From the NCBI GenBank assembly GCA_029379225.1, contig JAQYWR010000033.1, positions 1 to 64,000 on the forward strand: a stretch of 64,000 nucleotides of DNA, written 5' to 3'. A program made the translations under genes and the position numbers. Numbering within the stretch: position 1 is the stretch's first letter; each line of letters begins with the position of its first letter. Of this stretch, positions 1-9,867 are shown one piece after another. This stretch comes from Nostoc sp. S4. GTDB lineage: Bacteria > Cyanobacteriota > Cyanobacteriia > Cyanobacteriales > Nostocaceae. The notes beneath the pieces are model-generated. The model worked only from the letters and a program-made list of their open reading frames with translations. It made no database searches and had not been told where the DNA came from.

Positions 1-912
1 TAATTCTCTGTCTCGCCCTTCTTTACTTCCTCAATATTAGACCTGAATCCTTACGGAAAAACTAATTGAAAAGGTTAGAATTACGAATGTAAAAAATCAA
101 CAAAAATTTGCCGATTTTCAATAGTAATCATACTTAAGTAATTTCCAAAAATAAATTAACCTATATTATTTTTACATTTGTAAGGATACAAGCTCTTACA
201 TTCTGAGAATAGGATATTTTTTAACTAGAAGTATCTTACTTAGATAAAATCTCAACTTTGCTTAGAAAATTTATGAAAATTAATCAAAATTATTTTTCAA
301 AGCTTTAATATTTATATCTAGCAAAATTGTGACATATTCAAAGTTACAACATAAATACTGAGGCAGAACATTTTTTGATTTGTTATGATTTTCTAGTGAA
401 GGCAAACTACTGAAGTCATTCTTTTGTCAAATAGATACTTTACCCACAAGTTTGACTCTGTAGCGATGTAACTTGTTAAACTTATAGCCAACAAAAAATG
501 TTTGAAGAAGAATTACGAAGTCATAATTCAGCAGTCATCATCAATCAGTAATGATTAAAAATACACTAATACAGGATGGCAAAAATCTAGCTACTATCTT
601 AATTAGCTAGATAGATAAGAGGCTTCAGCCCCTTATTAAAGGTAAGCAAACTCATGCCACGTACTAGTTAATAGTTGACTATCAAATTAATGATTTTGTA
701 TAAGTTTTAAACCAATTTGTTCAGAAGCTCGTGGACTCGCTACTGCTGCGCTATCTGTAACTCATACATAAATCATCCTGAATTGTGAATTGTAAATTAT
801 GAATTCTTTTTCAATCAAATTGAGGCTAATAATTTTAGTCAACTAAGCAGGGCGCCCGAATAACTACCAAAGCCAACACCTGACAAAACCAGACCACTGA
901 AACAGTTGAGCG
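1..912. other. AT-rich spacer without recognisable gene
   Basis: This AT-rich stretch precedes the first gene. Both strands are broken by frequent stops, and I see no tRNA-like fold, tandem array or convincing short coding sequence. The neighbouring hydrolase promoter presumably lies in its right end. Confidence 0.6.
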
Positions 913-2628
913 ATGAATAGTTTGTTTGGTAATTGGGCCAGCACCCTGAGAAAAAATTCCCTATTGCTGGTTCTTTCAATGGTGCTGCCAACATTTGGAA
1001 TTAATAATTCTGTCTTGGCGGCAGAGCGTATTTATGCATCTTATTCGGCTTTAGAGCTTTCAATTTCAGTAACAGCTTTAGAAAACTATGCCAAAACAGG
1101 TATAACTGACGCTGATTTAGCAGCATATCAACAATATTTACCTGTTGAAAAGCTTCAAGAATTGCGACGGATTTTACTCAATCAAGTGAAAGTTAGTCCA
1201 GTAGTAGTTTCCCAACTTCTCTACACACCCCAAGGAGAATTTTTACTGCATCGATTGGCGCAAGTGATTAAAACCAAATCCAATCAACCAGAACCAGAAT
1301 TTGATGCTTTGCGGTCAGCGCTAATTTTAGCCTCTGGTGAACCGGAAGGCTTAACATTTTTAAATGTATTGCGTAAATATCCTAGTACCAATATTCACCT
1401 GGATGTAGCCCAGACTTTGGGAATAGCCACAGAACTGGATAAACTTATTAATCAAACCCATCGAGCGATCGCAGCAGTTTCCCAAAAGTCAAAAATAGAA
1501 GCTACTGCTATCCAACAACCTAATTTATCACAACTACCTAATTTACAAGTTCCAGGAAAGTTTAAGTCACAAAAATATACCTTGAAGTTTTTTGACTCAA
1601 CACGCAATCGACTTTTATTAACTGATGTTTACATTCCCAAAATTCAAACATCTACACCTATAATTGTAATTTCTCATGGCTTGGGTTTAGATAGCAGCAA
1701 CTTTCAATATTTAGCGACTCATTTAGCTTCATATGGATTTACTGTAGCTGTTCCCAATCATCCTGGCAGCGATACAAGACAATTACGCTCTCTATTGAAT
1801 AAACACGCCGATGAACTATCACAAGCAAGCGAATTTCAAGACCGACCTTTAGATATTACATATATCCTAAATCAATTGGAAAAAGCTAACCAATCTGATT
1901 CACGGTTTAAAAATCGCTTAAATGTGCAAGACGTTGGTGTATTTGGTCAATCATTGGGAGGCTACACAGCCTTAGCCTTGGCAGGCGCTAAAATTAACTT
2001 TAAGCAGCTAAAACAAGACTGTCAATTAGCAAGACTAGAAAAAACCTGGAATATGTCTTTACTGCTCCAGTGTCGCGCTCTGGAATTGAATATTAATAAC
2101 TCTGGCAAAGATTATAACTTGCGGGATAAGAGAGTCAAAGCAGCGATCGCAGTTAATCCAATTACCAGTTCTATTTTTGGCCAAGCTGGCTTAAATCAAA
2201 TAAAAACTCCAGTGATGATTGTCAGCAGTAGTGATGATACTGTTGCACCAGCTTTATCCGAGCAAATTTTACCTTTCTCTTGGTTGGTGAATTCATCAAA
2301 GTATCTTGTCATGCTTGTAGGTGCTACTCACTTTTCCACCATTGGTAACGCTAGTCCTGCAAGTCAGCAGGTACCATTACCCGCTGAGATGATTGGCGAT
2401 GCTTCCCAAGCACGTCGTTACATGAATATTCTAAGTTTACCTTTCTTCCAAACTTATGTTGCAGGAAAGTCACAATACATTCCTTATCTCAATGCCAGCT
2501 ATACTCAAAGCATTGCTAGTAAATCTCTTGGTTTGAGTCTGGTTAAATCATTTAATACAACTGAGTTAGCACAAGTATTAGATATTAAAGGAGATAAATC
2601 CTTAAAAAAAAAGTTCCTAACACCATAG
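913..2628 (+). CDS. Secreted alpha/beta hydrolase with N-terminal DUF1400-type domain
   Basis: A 571-residue protein that looks like the cyanobacterial dienelactone-hydrolase-like esterases carrying an N-terminal DUF1400 domain. A hydrophobic signal peptide spans about residues 15-36, ending near VLAAERI, so export is likely. Residues 38-165 form the helical DUF1400 region, and the hydrolase fold follows. HGLGLDSSNF near 254 is the oxyanion-hole strand and GQSLGGY near 343-349 holds the nucleophile Ser. An Asp in SSDDTVAP near 440 and His in GATHFST near 473 complete the expected triad. Substrate is unknown; an ester or lipid is the usual guess for the family. The gene stands alone, and the next gene converges on it. 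The ATG at 913 is chosen because the signal peptide follows directly. Confident about fold, not about substrate. Confidence 0.88.
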   Translation: MNSLFGNWASTLRKNSLLLVLSMVLPTFGINNSVLAAERIYASYSALELSISVTALENYAKTGITDADLAAYQQYLPVEKLQELRRILLNQVKVSPVVVSQLLYTPQGEFLLHRLAQVIKTKSNQPEPEFDALRSALILASGEPEGLTFLNVLRKYPSTNIHLDVAQTLGIATELDKLINQTHRAIAAVSQKSKIEATAIQQPNLSQLPNLQVPGKFKSQKYTLKFFDSTRNRLLLTDVYIPKIQTSTPIIVISHGLGLDSSNFQYLATHLASYGFTVAVPNHPGSDTRQLRSLLNKHADELSQASEFQDRPLDITYILNQLEKANQSDSRFKNRLNVQDVGVFGQSLGGYTALALAGAKINFKQLKQDCQLARLEKTWNMSLLLQCRALELNINNSGKDYNLRDKRVKAAIAVNPITSSIFGQAGLNQIKTPVMIVSSSDDTVAPALSEQILPFSWLVNSSKYLVMLVGATHFSTIGNASPASQQVPLPAEMIGDASQARRYMNILSLPFFQTYVAGKSQYIPYLNASYTQSIASKSLGLSLVKSFNTTELAQVLDIKGDKSLKKKFLTP

Positions 2629-2716
2629 TCGGCTTCGGATTTTGGATGTTGGATATAGGTGTTTCATTACTGAATGTGATGATTTTTATTTGATTTTGCA
2701 ATTAGTTTTAATTACT

Positions 2717-2797
2717 ATAATTCAAGTTGCTAGTTATGGATTCAAGCGATCGCATTCGCTAGTAAATTTGTATTCCATAACCTGCAACTTGAATTAT
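2717..2797. repeat. 81-bp palindromic repeat element downstream of the hydrolase gene
   Basis: Two arms of about 29 bp (2717-2745 and 2768-2797) are nearly perfect inverted copies, both containing AATTCAAGTTGC at their outer ends and a TTATGGA core. A HIP1-like GCGATCGC lies in the loop. It begins 89 bp after the hydrolase stop. It may be a MITE-like element or act as a transcription end. Confidence 0.75.
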
Positions 2798-2945
2798 TAT
2801 CTAATGTCCAACTTTTGACTGCCCCAGATATCCATTGCAGAACATGGTTTTTGAGTTGAGGCGATTCCTTGACAGAACTCTGAAGAAGGCAGGAGGCAGA
2901 GGGCAGAAGGCAGAAGGAACAATTAGGGAGGGGATTCAGAATTCA

Positions 2946-2981
2946 TCTCATCGTTCATCTGGGTACAGATGAACGATGAGA
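2946..2981. terminator. Perfect 16-bp hairpin between convergent genes
   Basis: The arms 2946-2961 and 2966-2981 are exact reverse complements around a 4-nt GGTA loop. The hairpin lies 17 bp past the stop of the minus-strand gene at 2998 and between two convergent genes. A long U-tract is missing on either strand, so a terminator role is inferred from position and stem strength. Confidence 0.6.
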
Positions 2982-2997
2982 CTTTTGTGGAAAATAG

Positions 2998-3267
2998 CTA
3001 AATTTTTGATGCGATAATCGCAATAAATACAGCAAGACCTAACGCTCTGCGAAAATAATTAACGCCTTGAAATAATTCCAGCCATGCCCAAGTAAATATC
3101 GAGCCATTTGCCAGTACGTCTAACACTACATTGATTTTGCCACTTGTAAAAACTAGAGTTAATAAACTAGCTACTGCCCAAAGAATAATTGGTGGGTTTG
3201 GCGCCTGAGCTATAACAATTTTGCCCTCGCTGTCACGAAACGTTTGATCGAATAATGTATTTTCCAT
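2998..3267 (-). CDS. Small hypothetical membrane protein
   Basis: An 89-residue protein of no family I recognise. The N-terminal 25 residues are polar (FRDSEGKIVIAQAPNPP) and are followed by about three hydrophobic segments near residues 26-40, 44-65 and 73-88, so it is probably an inner-membrane protein. The ATG is preceded by a weak purine stretch (GGAATTTTCAAG). It ends just before a perfect hairpin. It is not obviously linked to either neighbour, as the hydrolase upstream is convergent and the broken HlyD gene lies over 360 bp away. Confidence 0.6.
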   Translation of the reverse strand: MENTLFDQTFRDSEGKIVIAQAPNPPIILWAVASLLTLVFTSGKINVVLDVLANGSIFTWAWLELFQGVNYFRRALGLAVFIAIIASKI

Positions 3268-3474
3268 TCTTGAAAATTCCTAGTTAGCTAAAAATGAATA
3301 ACTTACCAAAGTTACCAGGTGGTCTTTTGAGAGAAAGCTGATATTTATTTAATAGCATTAGAACATTCTGTTAAGTCTCTTTCCAAGTATCTAATTACTG
3401 AAATAAAAAGCGAGAAACATATTCATATATGAGTAGATAAAGAGGTATACTTACACAAAAACCAATATATAAAA

Positions 3475-3585
3475 CTCCTATTTGATTTTTGAACAAGATT
3501 CAGTACACATCTATACCCTTCTTTTCTGTTCCCTGTTCCCTACTTACGCAGATAATTTCAGGAATCAAATCGGATTACTATATGT
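3475..3585. repeat. MITE-like dispersed repeat, copy 1 of 3
   Basis: Imperfect terminal inverted repeats share the core ATTTGATT: the left end reads ATTTGATTTTTGAAC and the right end, read in reverse, ATTTGATTCCTGAAA. Much of the sequence matches 27870-27980, including the TTCTGTTCCCTGTTCCCTA stretch and ACGCAGA. A third copy with similar ends is at 8718-8838. No coding sequence lies inside. Confidence 0.7.
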
Positions 3586-3629
3586 AACTTGCTTCTCGCT
3601 AAAGGCAAGTATTAGGAATTAGTAATTAT

Positions 3630-5081
3630 TCAGTCAATACCTGCCCAATCTTTCAAAATAGGTAGAACAAACTCGATAGGTCTTTTTTTGCCCACTGTTA
3701 TCCGCACTGTAGTTGTTGTACCCGGTGTGATTTTTTGCTTTGGTCCTTTAGAAGATGACCATTTATATCCACTTTCAGTAGATAAATCGTACTCAAGTTC
3801 AGTAAAAATTGCCAAATGTGGACCTTGACTTATTACACTGGGTAAAATATCCGGATTACCGATTAAACTAGCTGCACCTTCCTGCGTCACAGGAAACGCA
3901 GATACATTTGTTACTTTAGCTTTGATACCTCCAAATTCTTCACGTTTCACAGTTGAAGGTGTAATTTGCAACTCCATACCTGGTTTTATTTTCTTACCAT
4001 CATTTACAGGTAGAAATGTAAGATTAACTAACTTGGCATTTGATTTTTGTGCGGCAATGCTACCAACTGCCACACCTGGTTCTAACTGTTGTCCAGGCTT
4101 AGCAGTAATTTCTAAAATTCTACCACTGTAATTACTAAGTATTTTACTGCTATTTTGTAACTGTAATTCCAATTGAGCAATTAGGCGTGAGGTTTCCTGA
4201 ATTTCTTGAATACGGTTAGTATTAGTCGTGAAATCCTGTTCTTTTTGTGTTGCTTGATGGCTATTCAACGCTTTTAATTGTGCTTTGAACTCGTTTACTT
4301 GATTGACATTCCGAAGATATTCGCTTTGAGCTTCGGCTTCTTTAACTTCTAGTTGGTTTAACTGCGATTCTGCTTCGTTGATTTGCGCTTAGGCATTAAT
4401 ATATTCTTGCTGTGCTTGGAGTACCGTATCTTGAGGAACAGCCCCTTCTTTTAACAAAGACTTGCGATCGCTCCAGCGCTTCTGTAAGGTAGGTTGTAAT
4501 TGGCGTAACGTTTGTAAGCGTTGACGAAGATTTTCTCGCTCTTTTTTAAGTACATCTAATCCTTTTTCTCGCAGTACGGGAGTCAAGGCTTGCACTGTTT
4601 GGAGACTTTGTTGTAAAGTTCGTCGTTGTTGCTCTAGAGCATCTTTTTCCAAGTTAAAACGTTGCATCTGGACTACGCTTGCTGTTTGGTATTGGATTGG
4701 CAGTTGCACGAGCTTTTCGCAGGAAAGTTGCAATTGCTTGCGTAATTCAGATTGGTCAATTGTGGCGATAACTTCACCTTTTTTTATCGTATCGCCGACT
4801 TGCACTTTGAGTTCAAGGATGCGTCCGGGATTGGATGCTTGGACTGTGACAACCTGACTCGGATAAATTAGCACTCCTCGACCTGAGACAATAATTGGGA
4901 TGCGTCCGACTATACTCCATGCAGTACCAGGCGCCACCAAAGAACCAAGAGCAAATAATGAAAACCAGCGCTTGGGATTGGTTATTTTGATTAACTGGTC
5001 AAGTTGTTCTGGAGAAGCCACCTTGTTTAGGGCTTCTTTGCGAAATAAATTATTTTTCTGTGTATTTTGCTGCATTAACAT
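3630..5081 (-). pseudogene. NHLM-type bacteriocin secretion protein (HlyD family), broken by one in-frame stop
   Basis: Read through, the frame encodes about 483 residues, the usual length of HlyD-family membrane-fusion proteins associated with NHLM peptide export. The N-terminus (NNLFRKEALNKVASPEQLD), one membrane segment with GRIPIIVSGRGVLIYP, a lipoyl-like stretch (PGRILELKVQVGDTIKKGE) and a long coiled coil are typical. A TAA at 4389-4391 splits it. The 40 codons between the two open segments are in the same frame and continue the coiled coil (AQINEAESQLNQLEV), so this is a single nonsense change, most simply CAA to TAA. The C-terminal half keeps the second lipoyl and beta domains. No partner ABC transporter/peptidase is present. 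A short N-terminal adaptor fragment could still be made, but secretion activity is unlikely. Confidence 0.85.
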
Positions 5082-5098
5082 TTCATTTACCCTCGATT

Positions 5099-5533
5099 TT
5101 TATTTCAGAAGAAGAGGCATTAAAGCAGCAGATTCAAGCAAGTTATAAAGTCCCAGTCGCAGGGATTTTACCTGTTTGTGAAGAGATGTTTCATTTGGGA
5201 AGCAGTGATATTTTTTGCTTGCGCTATCCAGAGCATTCTTGGACGAAAACCGTCAGTACGATAGCCCAACACCTCAGCGAAAGTAACAAGCTGATAAATC
5301 AGCCATTTCAACGAGCGAAAAGGCGCGATCGCGTTATCAATCTTGCCAAAGACTTTGCTAACTCTGAACGCTTGCAAAGCTTGGATTGGCAGGTGGAAGC
5401 GATTTTAGACGAGCAAATTTCTGAGATGATTCAACAAGCCGAATCTGAAGTCAAAAATCCCATTCGCAATCAACTGCTACGCAGTCTCTTAGCTCGTCGC
5501 CTCTGTTATTATCTCAAATCTAGGAACACCTAA
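5099..5533 (+). pseudogene. Unidentified reading frame, probably a truncated gene
   Basis: The frame is open from before 5099 to the stop at 5531-5533 and encodes about 144 polar residues, from SEEEALKQQIQ to ARRLCYYLKSRNT. The first in-frame ATG is at 5186. Composition and charge pattern look like real protein and its end sits 2 bp before the DUF1822 remnant. In related clusters a sigma-70-like gene often precedes DUF1822, but I cannot recognise sigma motifs here. The left end collides with the divergent HlyD start at 5081, suggesting loss of its N-terminus. Function unknown. Confidence 0.45.
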
Positions 5534-5535
5534 TT

Positions 5536-6640
5536 ATGATTTAACCATCACCTCAAGACTTCAGTAATTTGCTCGGTTGGCGATCGCTCAAGGGAGCGCG
5601 AACCGAATTATTACCAGAGCATTTCCAACAGGCTGCACGAGTGAGTAAATCAATACCCCTGTCACAACAACGCTGGCAAGTTTATCTCTGCGCTTTAGCA
5701 GTTTCCAGATTTGAACAATGGTTAAAAGAACGCGCTCCTGATTTGGATATCCAAACTGATTTTGCCTCCATTCGCCAACCTGCATACGCAAATGTGCCAC
5801 CTGCGGCTTGTAACATCCGTGTTGGTGAATTTAAAATCTGCCTGATAACTTCCAGCAATTTAACCGACCAACATAGCGTCCCTTTCGCAGCCTTAGACAT
5901 CCCTAATTTTGCGGCTCATTTCTACGTGTTGATGCAAGTTGAGGAAGAAGAGCAGCAGGTTGCTGTATCTGGCTTTATGAGTTACGAGCAGTATCATCGC
6001 TATCAAGCAGCAGCACGATTACAAATAGATGCAGATTGGACATACACTCTACCCTCATCTTGATTTAACCCAGACTCAAATGCCTTATTGCTAAATCTGC
6101 GCTGTCTGCAAGCAGATGCAATTAAATTACTAGCAATTAAACCGACTACCCAAACTGATACAGCCGTAGCATTGCAGCAAAAGTTAACCAAGTTGGGAAC
6201 CCAACTTCAAAGCCAGTATCCTTGGCAGATATTAACACTCAAACAAGCTACAACATTACTAAGTAATCCCGACTTAGTTAACTTGGCGTACAAACGTGCA
6301 ATTGGTTCTTCTGTGGAACCTTTAATTCAAGTCAGTTTGTGGTTACGCGATCGCATCGATTCCTTAGCTCAGGAATTGGGGTGGATATTAATGCCACTGC
6401 CAATAGTGTCAGGAATGCGATCGCTACGAGAAGAGTTTGACCACATTCGCGCCGGATTGGAACAGCAGGGAGTTCACATTCCCTTAGCAGCGCGGGGTGC
6501 TTACCGCAACTTGGAATCAGAACGAGGGAGTTTGCGGATGTATGTAATTATGTGGCTGCTATCAGAAACTACCCAAAAAGCTGAATGGATGCTATATTTT
6601 TCATCTAAAAGTTCATCAATTCGAGCAAATCTGTTTGTTC
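5536..6640 (+). pseudogene. DUF1822-family protein, decayed
   Basis: DUF1822 is a cyanobacterial family of unknown function. The original start is probably the ATG at 5536, but codon 3 is TAA (5542-5544). The frame then stays open and shows family landmarks: RWQVYLCALAVSRFEQWL, SYEQYHRY and a long helical second half. A TGA at 6061-6063 stands where the family usually has Trp, and the same frame resumes with FNPDSNALLLNLRCL. The C-terminal end (SETTQKAEWML) runs directly into the start of the next pseudogene, which suggests a deletion that joined the two. At least two stops plus this fusion make function very unlikely. Confidence 0.8.
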
Positions 6641-7536
6641 GATTTATCTTAGGGACAAGGGCAAAGCCTGAACGTACAGGTCAATTATCCAAATGCTCTC
6701 ACCCAACTTTATCAAGAGTGGCAACGCGCATATTTAAGCTTTTATCAGTCTGAACAGATGCGAGGACGCACCGTTGGTGGTGGCGTTGCAACTATTACAG
6801 TAGATTGGCACGCAGAACTTGTAAAGGCAGAGAGCAAGTTGATATATGAGTTTCATCGCTGGTTGCGTAGTGCAGAATTATATGAAATTCGTGCAGCTAT
6901 CGCCCAAGCGAGTCAGGAACTTGTAAAAGCGAATCAGGGAACGATAGAGACAGTCAAAGTTTTTTTTACTTGTGCGTCCGTTGAATTAGGCCGTTGCAAC
7001 CCTTAATTGATTTCTCCATCCCTCCCGACCAGATTTATACCAAAATTCCAGCTTGGAAATTCCTCGAAAACTCTGATAACAATAAGTTTCCCTTAATTTC
7101 CAAACAAGTAGTTTTAATCGTCTCAGGAAACGACCCACGTTTAGGAATGGCACCCGGACAGCCGGACTACTCGCCAGCCCCCTCGGCAATGAACTATTGG
7201 ACGCAGCAATCATCGTTGATTGGTGGTGAATCTTTGGCATACATGATTCATCATTTTCTGACACAGCGGTTGGTGATTCCTATCCCTGATATTTGGATGA
7301 TTGGGGTAGCAATTATTTTTAGCAAAATTGCAGTATTTGCACTCAAAAAACAGTCGTATTTAAGTGCCAAACTGCGCTTGCAAATCATTATCGCTTCTTT
7401 AGGTGCAGTTACCGCCTACGGGATTGCAGCGTTGCAACTTTATATATCTGCGGCAGTTTTGCTTCCTTGGTTTTTGCCTTCATCAATTTTCTTAGCTTAC
7501 GTTTTATTTGCTACTCAAAGAAAACATCATGCGTAA
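6599..7536 (+). pseudogene. CHAT-CHASE2 protein, internally deleted and frameshifted
   Basis: Two pieces of a large cyanobacterial CHAT/CHASE2 protein remain. The N-terminal piece (IFHLKVHQFEQICLF, LYQEWQRAYLSFYQ, LVKAESKLIYEFHRWLRS) is interrupted by TAG at 6650-6652, where the family has Trp (DLSW). It breaks off at SVELGR near 6995. The C-terminal piece, in another frame (6994-7536), starts PLIDFSIPPDQIY and holds the end of CHASE2 plus three membrane segments (MIGVAIIFSKIAVFAL and two more). The CHAT peptidase-like domain and most of CHASE2 are missing. The intact family member would be several times longer. It lies between DUF1822 and DUF928 remnants, the usual gene order of this module. 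Confidence 0.8.
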
Positions 7537-8255
7537 TTTCCAACAATCTTTATTTAGCTTGACACTTCTTCCTGTTGTTATCGCATCTGGTGGTATCAAC
7601 GACTGGGGATTAGGGATTGGGAACTGGGAAGATTTGAATAAACATTCAGACTCCAACCGAATGGCACTAAGTTAATCGCAAAACCCTGATATAACTGGCT
7701 TTTTGAGTGTGGGAGGAAAGATTTCTTCTCCATCCTCCCACACCTTGCCCTGAGAAGGCTTCAGCTTTTCTTAGTGCCATTCGACTCCAACCAAATCTTA
7801 AAAGAATTTCTTCCCCAGTCCCCAGTCTCCAGTCCCAAATATCTAGACAAATCGTCGCTCAAAATACATTGATTGGTTATATAGCCTCATTGTGGGGACG
7901 CAGACCGCAAAGACCGTTGGGTGCGCGTAGTGGTATCTGTCCGATATCACCAGGTTTAGTTGAGACATACATTGTTTGGAGCGATCGCCCATTATTTTTA
8001 TGGTACAGTCCAGGGAAAACCGAAACCGTGCAATTAGTTGTGCGTGAGGAAGCAACAGACAAAGAAGTGTGGAGGCAAACCGTTAACCTCGCACAGCAAA
8101 AAGTTTTTTATGGTGGTGAAAAATCTCTCGAACCTGGGAAGCTCTACCAATGGCAACTATTGGGACGTGATAACTTGAACGTCACTTTACCCTCTACATT
8201 TCAAATTATGGCAGCAGGCGATCGCTATATACAGCGAATCGCCACAACGTATTTA
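7529..8255 (+). pseudogene. DUF928-family exported protein, broken by a MITE-like insertion
   Basis: The start ATG at 7529 overlaps the preceding stop (ATGCGTAA) and begins a signal-peptide-like sequence (MRNFQQSLFSLTLLPVVIA). After 48 codons the frame runs into a 124-bp insertion at 7659-7782. Beyond it, in a shifted frame, DUF928 features follow: ICPISPGLVETYIVW, PLFLWYSP, VNLAQQKVFYGG and LYQWQLLGRDN. The end at IMAAGDRY then deviates from the family and meets the convergent TOBE gene. DUF928 proteins are probably periplasmic and have no known biochemical role. Confidence 0.75.
7649..7792. mobile_element. 124-bp MITE-like element with 10-bp direct repeats
   Basis: The element at 7659-7782 has exact 13-bp terminal inverted repeats (GAATGGCACTAAG and CTTAGTGCCATTC). 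The 10-bp sequence GACTCCAACC flanks it on both sides (7649-7658 and 7783-7792), as expected for a target-site duplication. An inner 11-bp inverted repeat (7707-7717 with 7733-7743) forms a second hairpin. No transposase is encoded, so it would need one in trans. The 10-bp duplication length fits IS4-type transposases, but the family is inference. Confidence 0.85.
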
Positions 8256-8266
8256 TTCATTTATGG

Positions 8267-8476
8267 TTATTCTGTAGCAATTATGACATCTGATGCTTTA
8301 ATTACAGCGATCGCTTGTTTTCCCTCTTGAAGTTGGAGATGCTCTACCGAGTCCTTGGTAATAATTGCAGTTATTTCTACCCCAGGCACAATTTCTAATA
8401 TGACCTCAGAGTTGACTGCTCCTTGATGAATTGCCTTAATAGTTCCTTTTAAAGAATTACGAGCGCTAATTTCCAT
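8267..8476 (-). CDS. TOBE-domain molybdopterin/oxyanion-binding protein (Mop-like)
   Basis: A 69-residue protein made of one TOBE/Mop domain: MEISARNSLKGTIKAI at the N-terminus, GAVNSEVILEIVPGVEITAII in the middle and AIAVIKASDVIIA at the end. Mop proteins bind molybdate or tungstate in the cytosol and act as stores or sensors. The ATG at 8476 is chosen over an upstream frame extension because it is preceded by CAGGAGTATCAAA, a good ribosome site, and matches the usual family start. It converges on the DUF928 remnant and no molybdate transporter is nearby. Confidence 0.85.
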   Translation of the reverse strand: MEISARNSLKGTIKAIHQGAVNSEVILEIVPGVEITAIITKDSVEHLQLQEGKQAIAVIKASDVIIATE

Positions 8477-8717
8477 ATTTTGATACTCCTGGTTAGAAAC
8501 TAATTTTGAACTTAGTAATACTAACAACAATCAGATTGTTGGATTATCCTCATTTAGTAGGATGCTATATTCTGCCTTATAACATAAAACAGTTTGCAAA
8601 TAAATCAAGTACAAAATGCAGGAATCACGCATCAGACATAAACAGTTTCTCCCTCCTGCGTCGTGCCTCAAATCCCATAGCTTTGTACTTCATGCAAGAG
8701 AAAACTGCTCTATTACT

Positions 8718-8838
8718 TATAGGAATCCGATTTGATTTGTGAAAAAATCTACGTATATGTAGGGTGGGCACTGCCCACCAGATCGGAGTTTCGTAAGGCA
8801 TAGCCCTACCTACGTGTATTTCAGAAATCAAGTATGAA
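8718..8838. repeat. MITE-like dispersed repeat, copy 2 of 3
   Basis: The ends are imperfect inverted repeats: TATAGGAATCCGATTTGATT on the left and, read in reverse, TATAGGATTCATACTTGATT on the right. The interior holds an inner palindromic stretch (GTGGGCACTGCCCAC). It shares terminal sequences with the copies at 3475-3585 and 27870-27982 but the middle differs. Confidence 0.65.
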
Positions 8839-9156
8839 TCCTATAGTTACAGTTTGCCAAGAGTAAGAGCGCAATCATTTTAACACAAGGACTTCAACAC
8901 TTTGCCATAGCTCAAGTCCTCTCTCAAAAGTCCGTTCCGTCGATCGGACTTGCTGTCACGTGAGCGTGAGTTTAGACCAGATTCTTCGCTTGGCAGCTTA
9001 GACCACCAGTTGCAGCTTTTTGATGGTTAGCCCAGGAGTTTAATTTCTGGGTCAATTTCTGCAAAAGTTAAGTTATGCCAAATTGCCAGAACTTGGCAGT
9101 CTAGTGGCAATCTTAGTGGTCAAAATTAAAGCTTTGAATTATTGAAAATGGTGGCT
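8839..9156. other. Spacer without recognisable feature
   Basis: There is no convincing reading frame on either strand. The GGACTTCAACAC...TCAAGTCCT and GTCCGTTCCGTCGATCGGAC stretches could form local hairpins, so a small RNA is possible, but nothing here identifies one. Confidence 0.4.
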
Positions 9157-9867
9157 TTATTTCCGTCGTGCTGTACTAGCCTTTGCTTCCCTAAGCCACT
9201 CTTGAACCTTTTGATAAGAACTCTGATCGCCTTGAGCTTTGAATAGTTTTAGTCCCATTTGCCAATCAGCGATTGCACCTTGCTGATCGCCCAAGTTTTG
9301 TCGAGCTAATCCTCGATTGGCATATCCTCTGGGATTTTTGGGTTCTAGGCGAATTATTTGTGTGTAGTCAGTGATTGCACCTTGGTAGTCTTTGCGCTCA
9401 TAACGGGCGTTTCCCCGCGCAATATAAACCTTGATGTCATTAGGATGTAACTGAACTGCTTCATCGTAAGTAGTCATGTCTACAGATGAAGTTGGCGAAT
9501 TGGATGAACCAGATTCAGGATGATAAAGTTGAGTCTGATTTGGTTTGACAAGGGAACCAGGGGCAAATGGATTACTCACCCGCTTGCGATGCTGGAAATT
9601 AATATAAGCTTGAGGACATTGTTTTAAAACTGCTTGAGACAGCGCCAAGGCAACTGGATTCCCTGAGCCAAACGCTTCATCATCATCAAGAAGTAATAGA
9701 TATCGAAATGATTGTTGATCTGGCTTTTGTTGACCAGCCATGACTGCACAAGTCTTTGTTGCTATCTGTTGAATATTTATTTGAGCTTGAGCAACTTCTG
9801 TATAAAGAGTTACATTACTCACGCCACCAATCCAGCTAAGTCCCATTATTAAATGTGTAATTTTCAT
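9157..9867 (-). CDS. Exported tetratricopeptide-repeat protein
   Basis: A 236-residue protein with a signal-like start (LIMGLSWIGGVSNVTLYTEVAQAQ). The region at residues 30-120 is not recognised. About 2.5 TPR units cover residues 130-215, with DEAVQLHPNDIKVYIARGNA, YQGAITDYTQIIRLEPKNP and QGAIADWQMGLKLFKAQG. TPR units mediate protein-protein contacts, so a periplasmic scaffold role is likely but the partner is unknown. It stands alone on the minus strand and reads away from the transposase remnant. Confidence 0.75.
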   Translation of the reverse strand: MKITHLIMGLSWIGGVSNVTLYTEVAQAQINIQQIATKTCAVMAGQQKPDQQSFRYLLLLDDDEAFGSGNPVALALSQAVLKQCPQAYINFQHRKRVSNPFAPGSLVKPNQTQLYHPESGSSNSPTSSVDMTTYDEAVQLHPNDIKVYIARGNARYERKDYQGAITDYTQIIRLEPKNPRGYANRGLARQNLGDQQGAIADWQMGLKLFKAQGDQSSYQKVQEWLREAKASTARRK

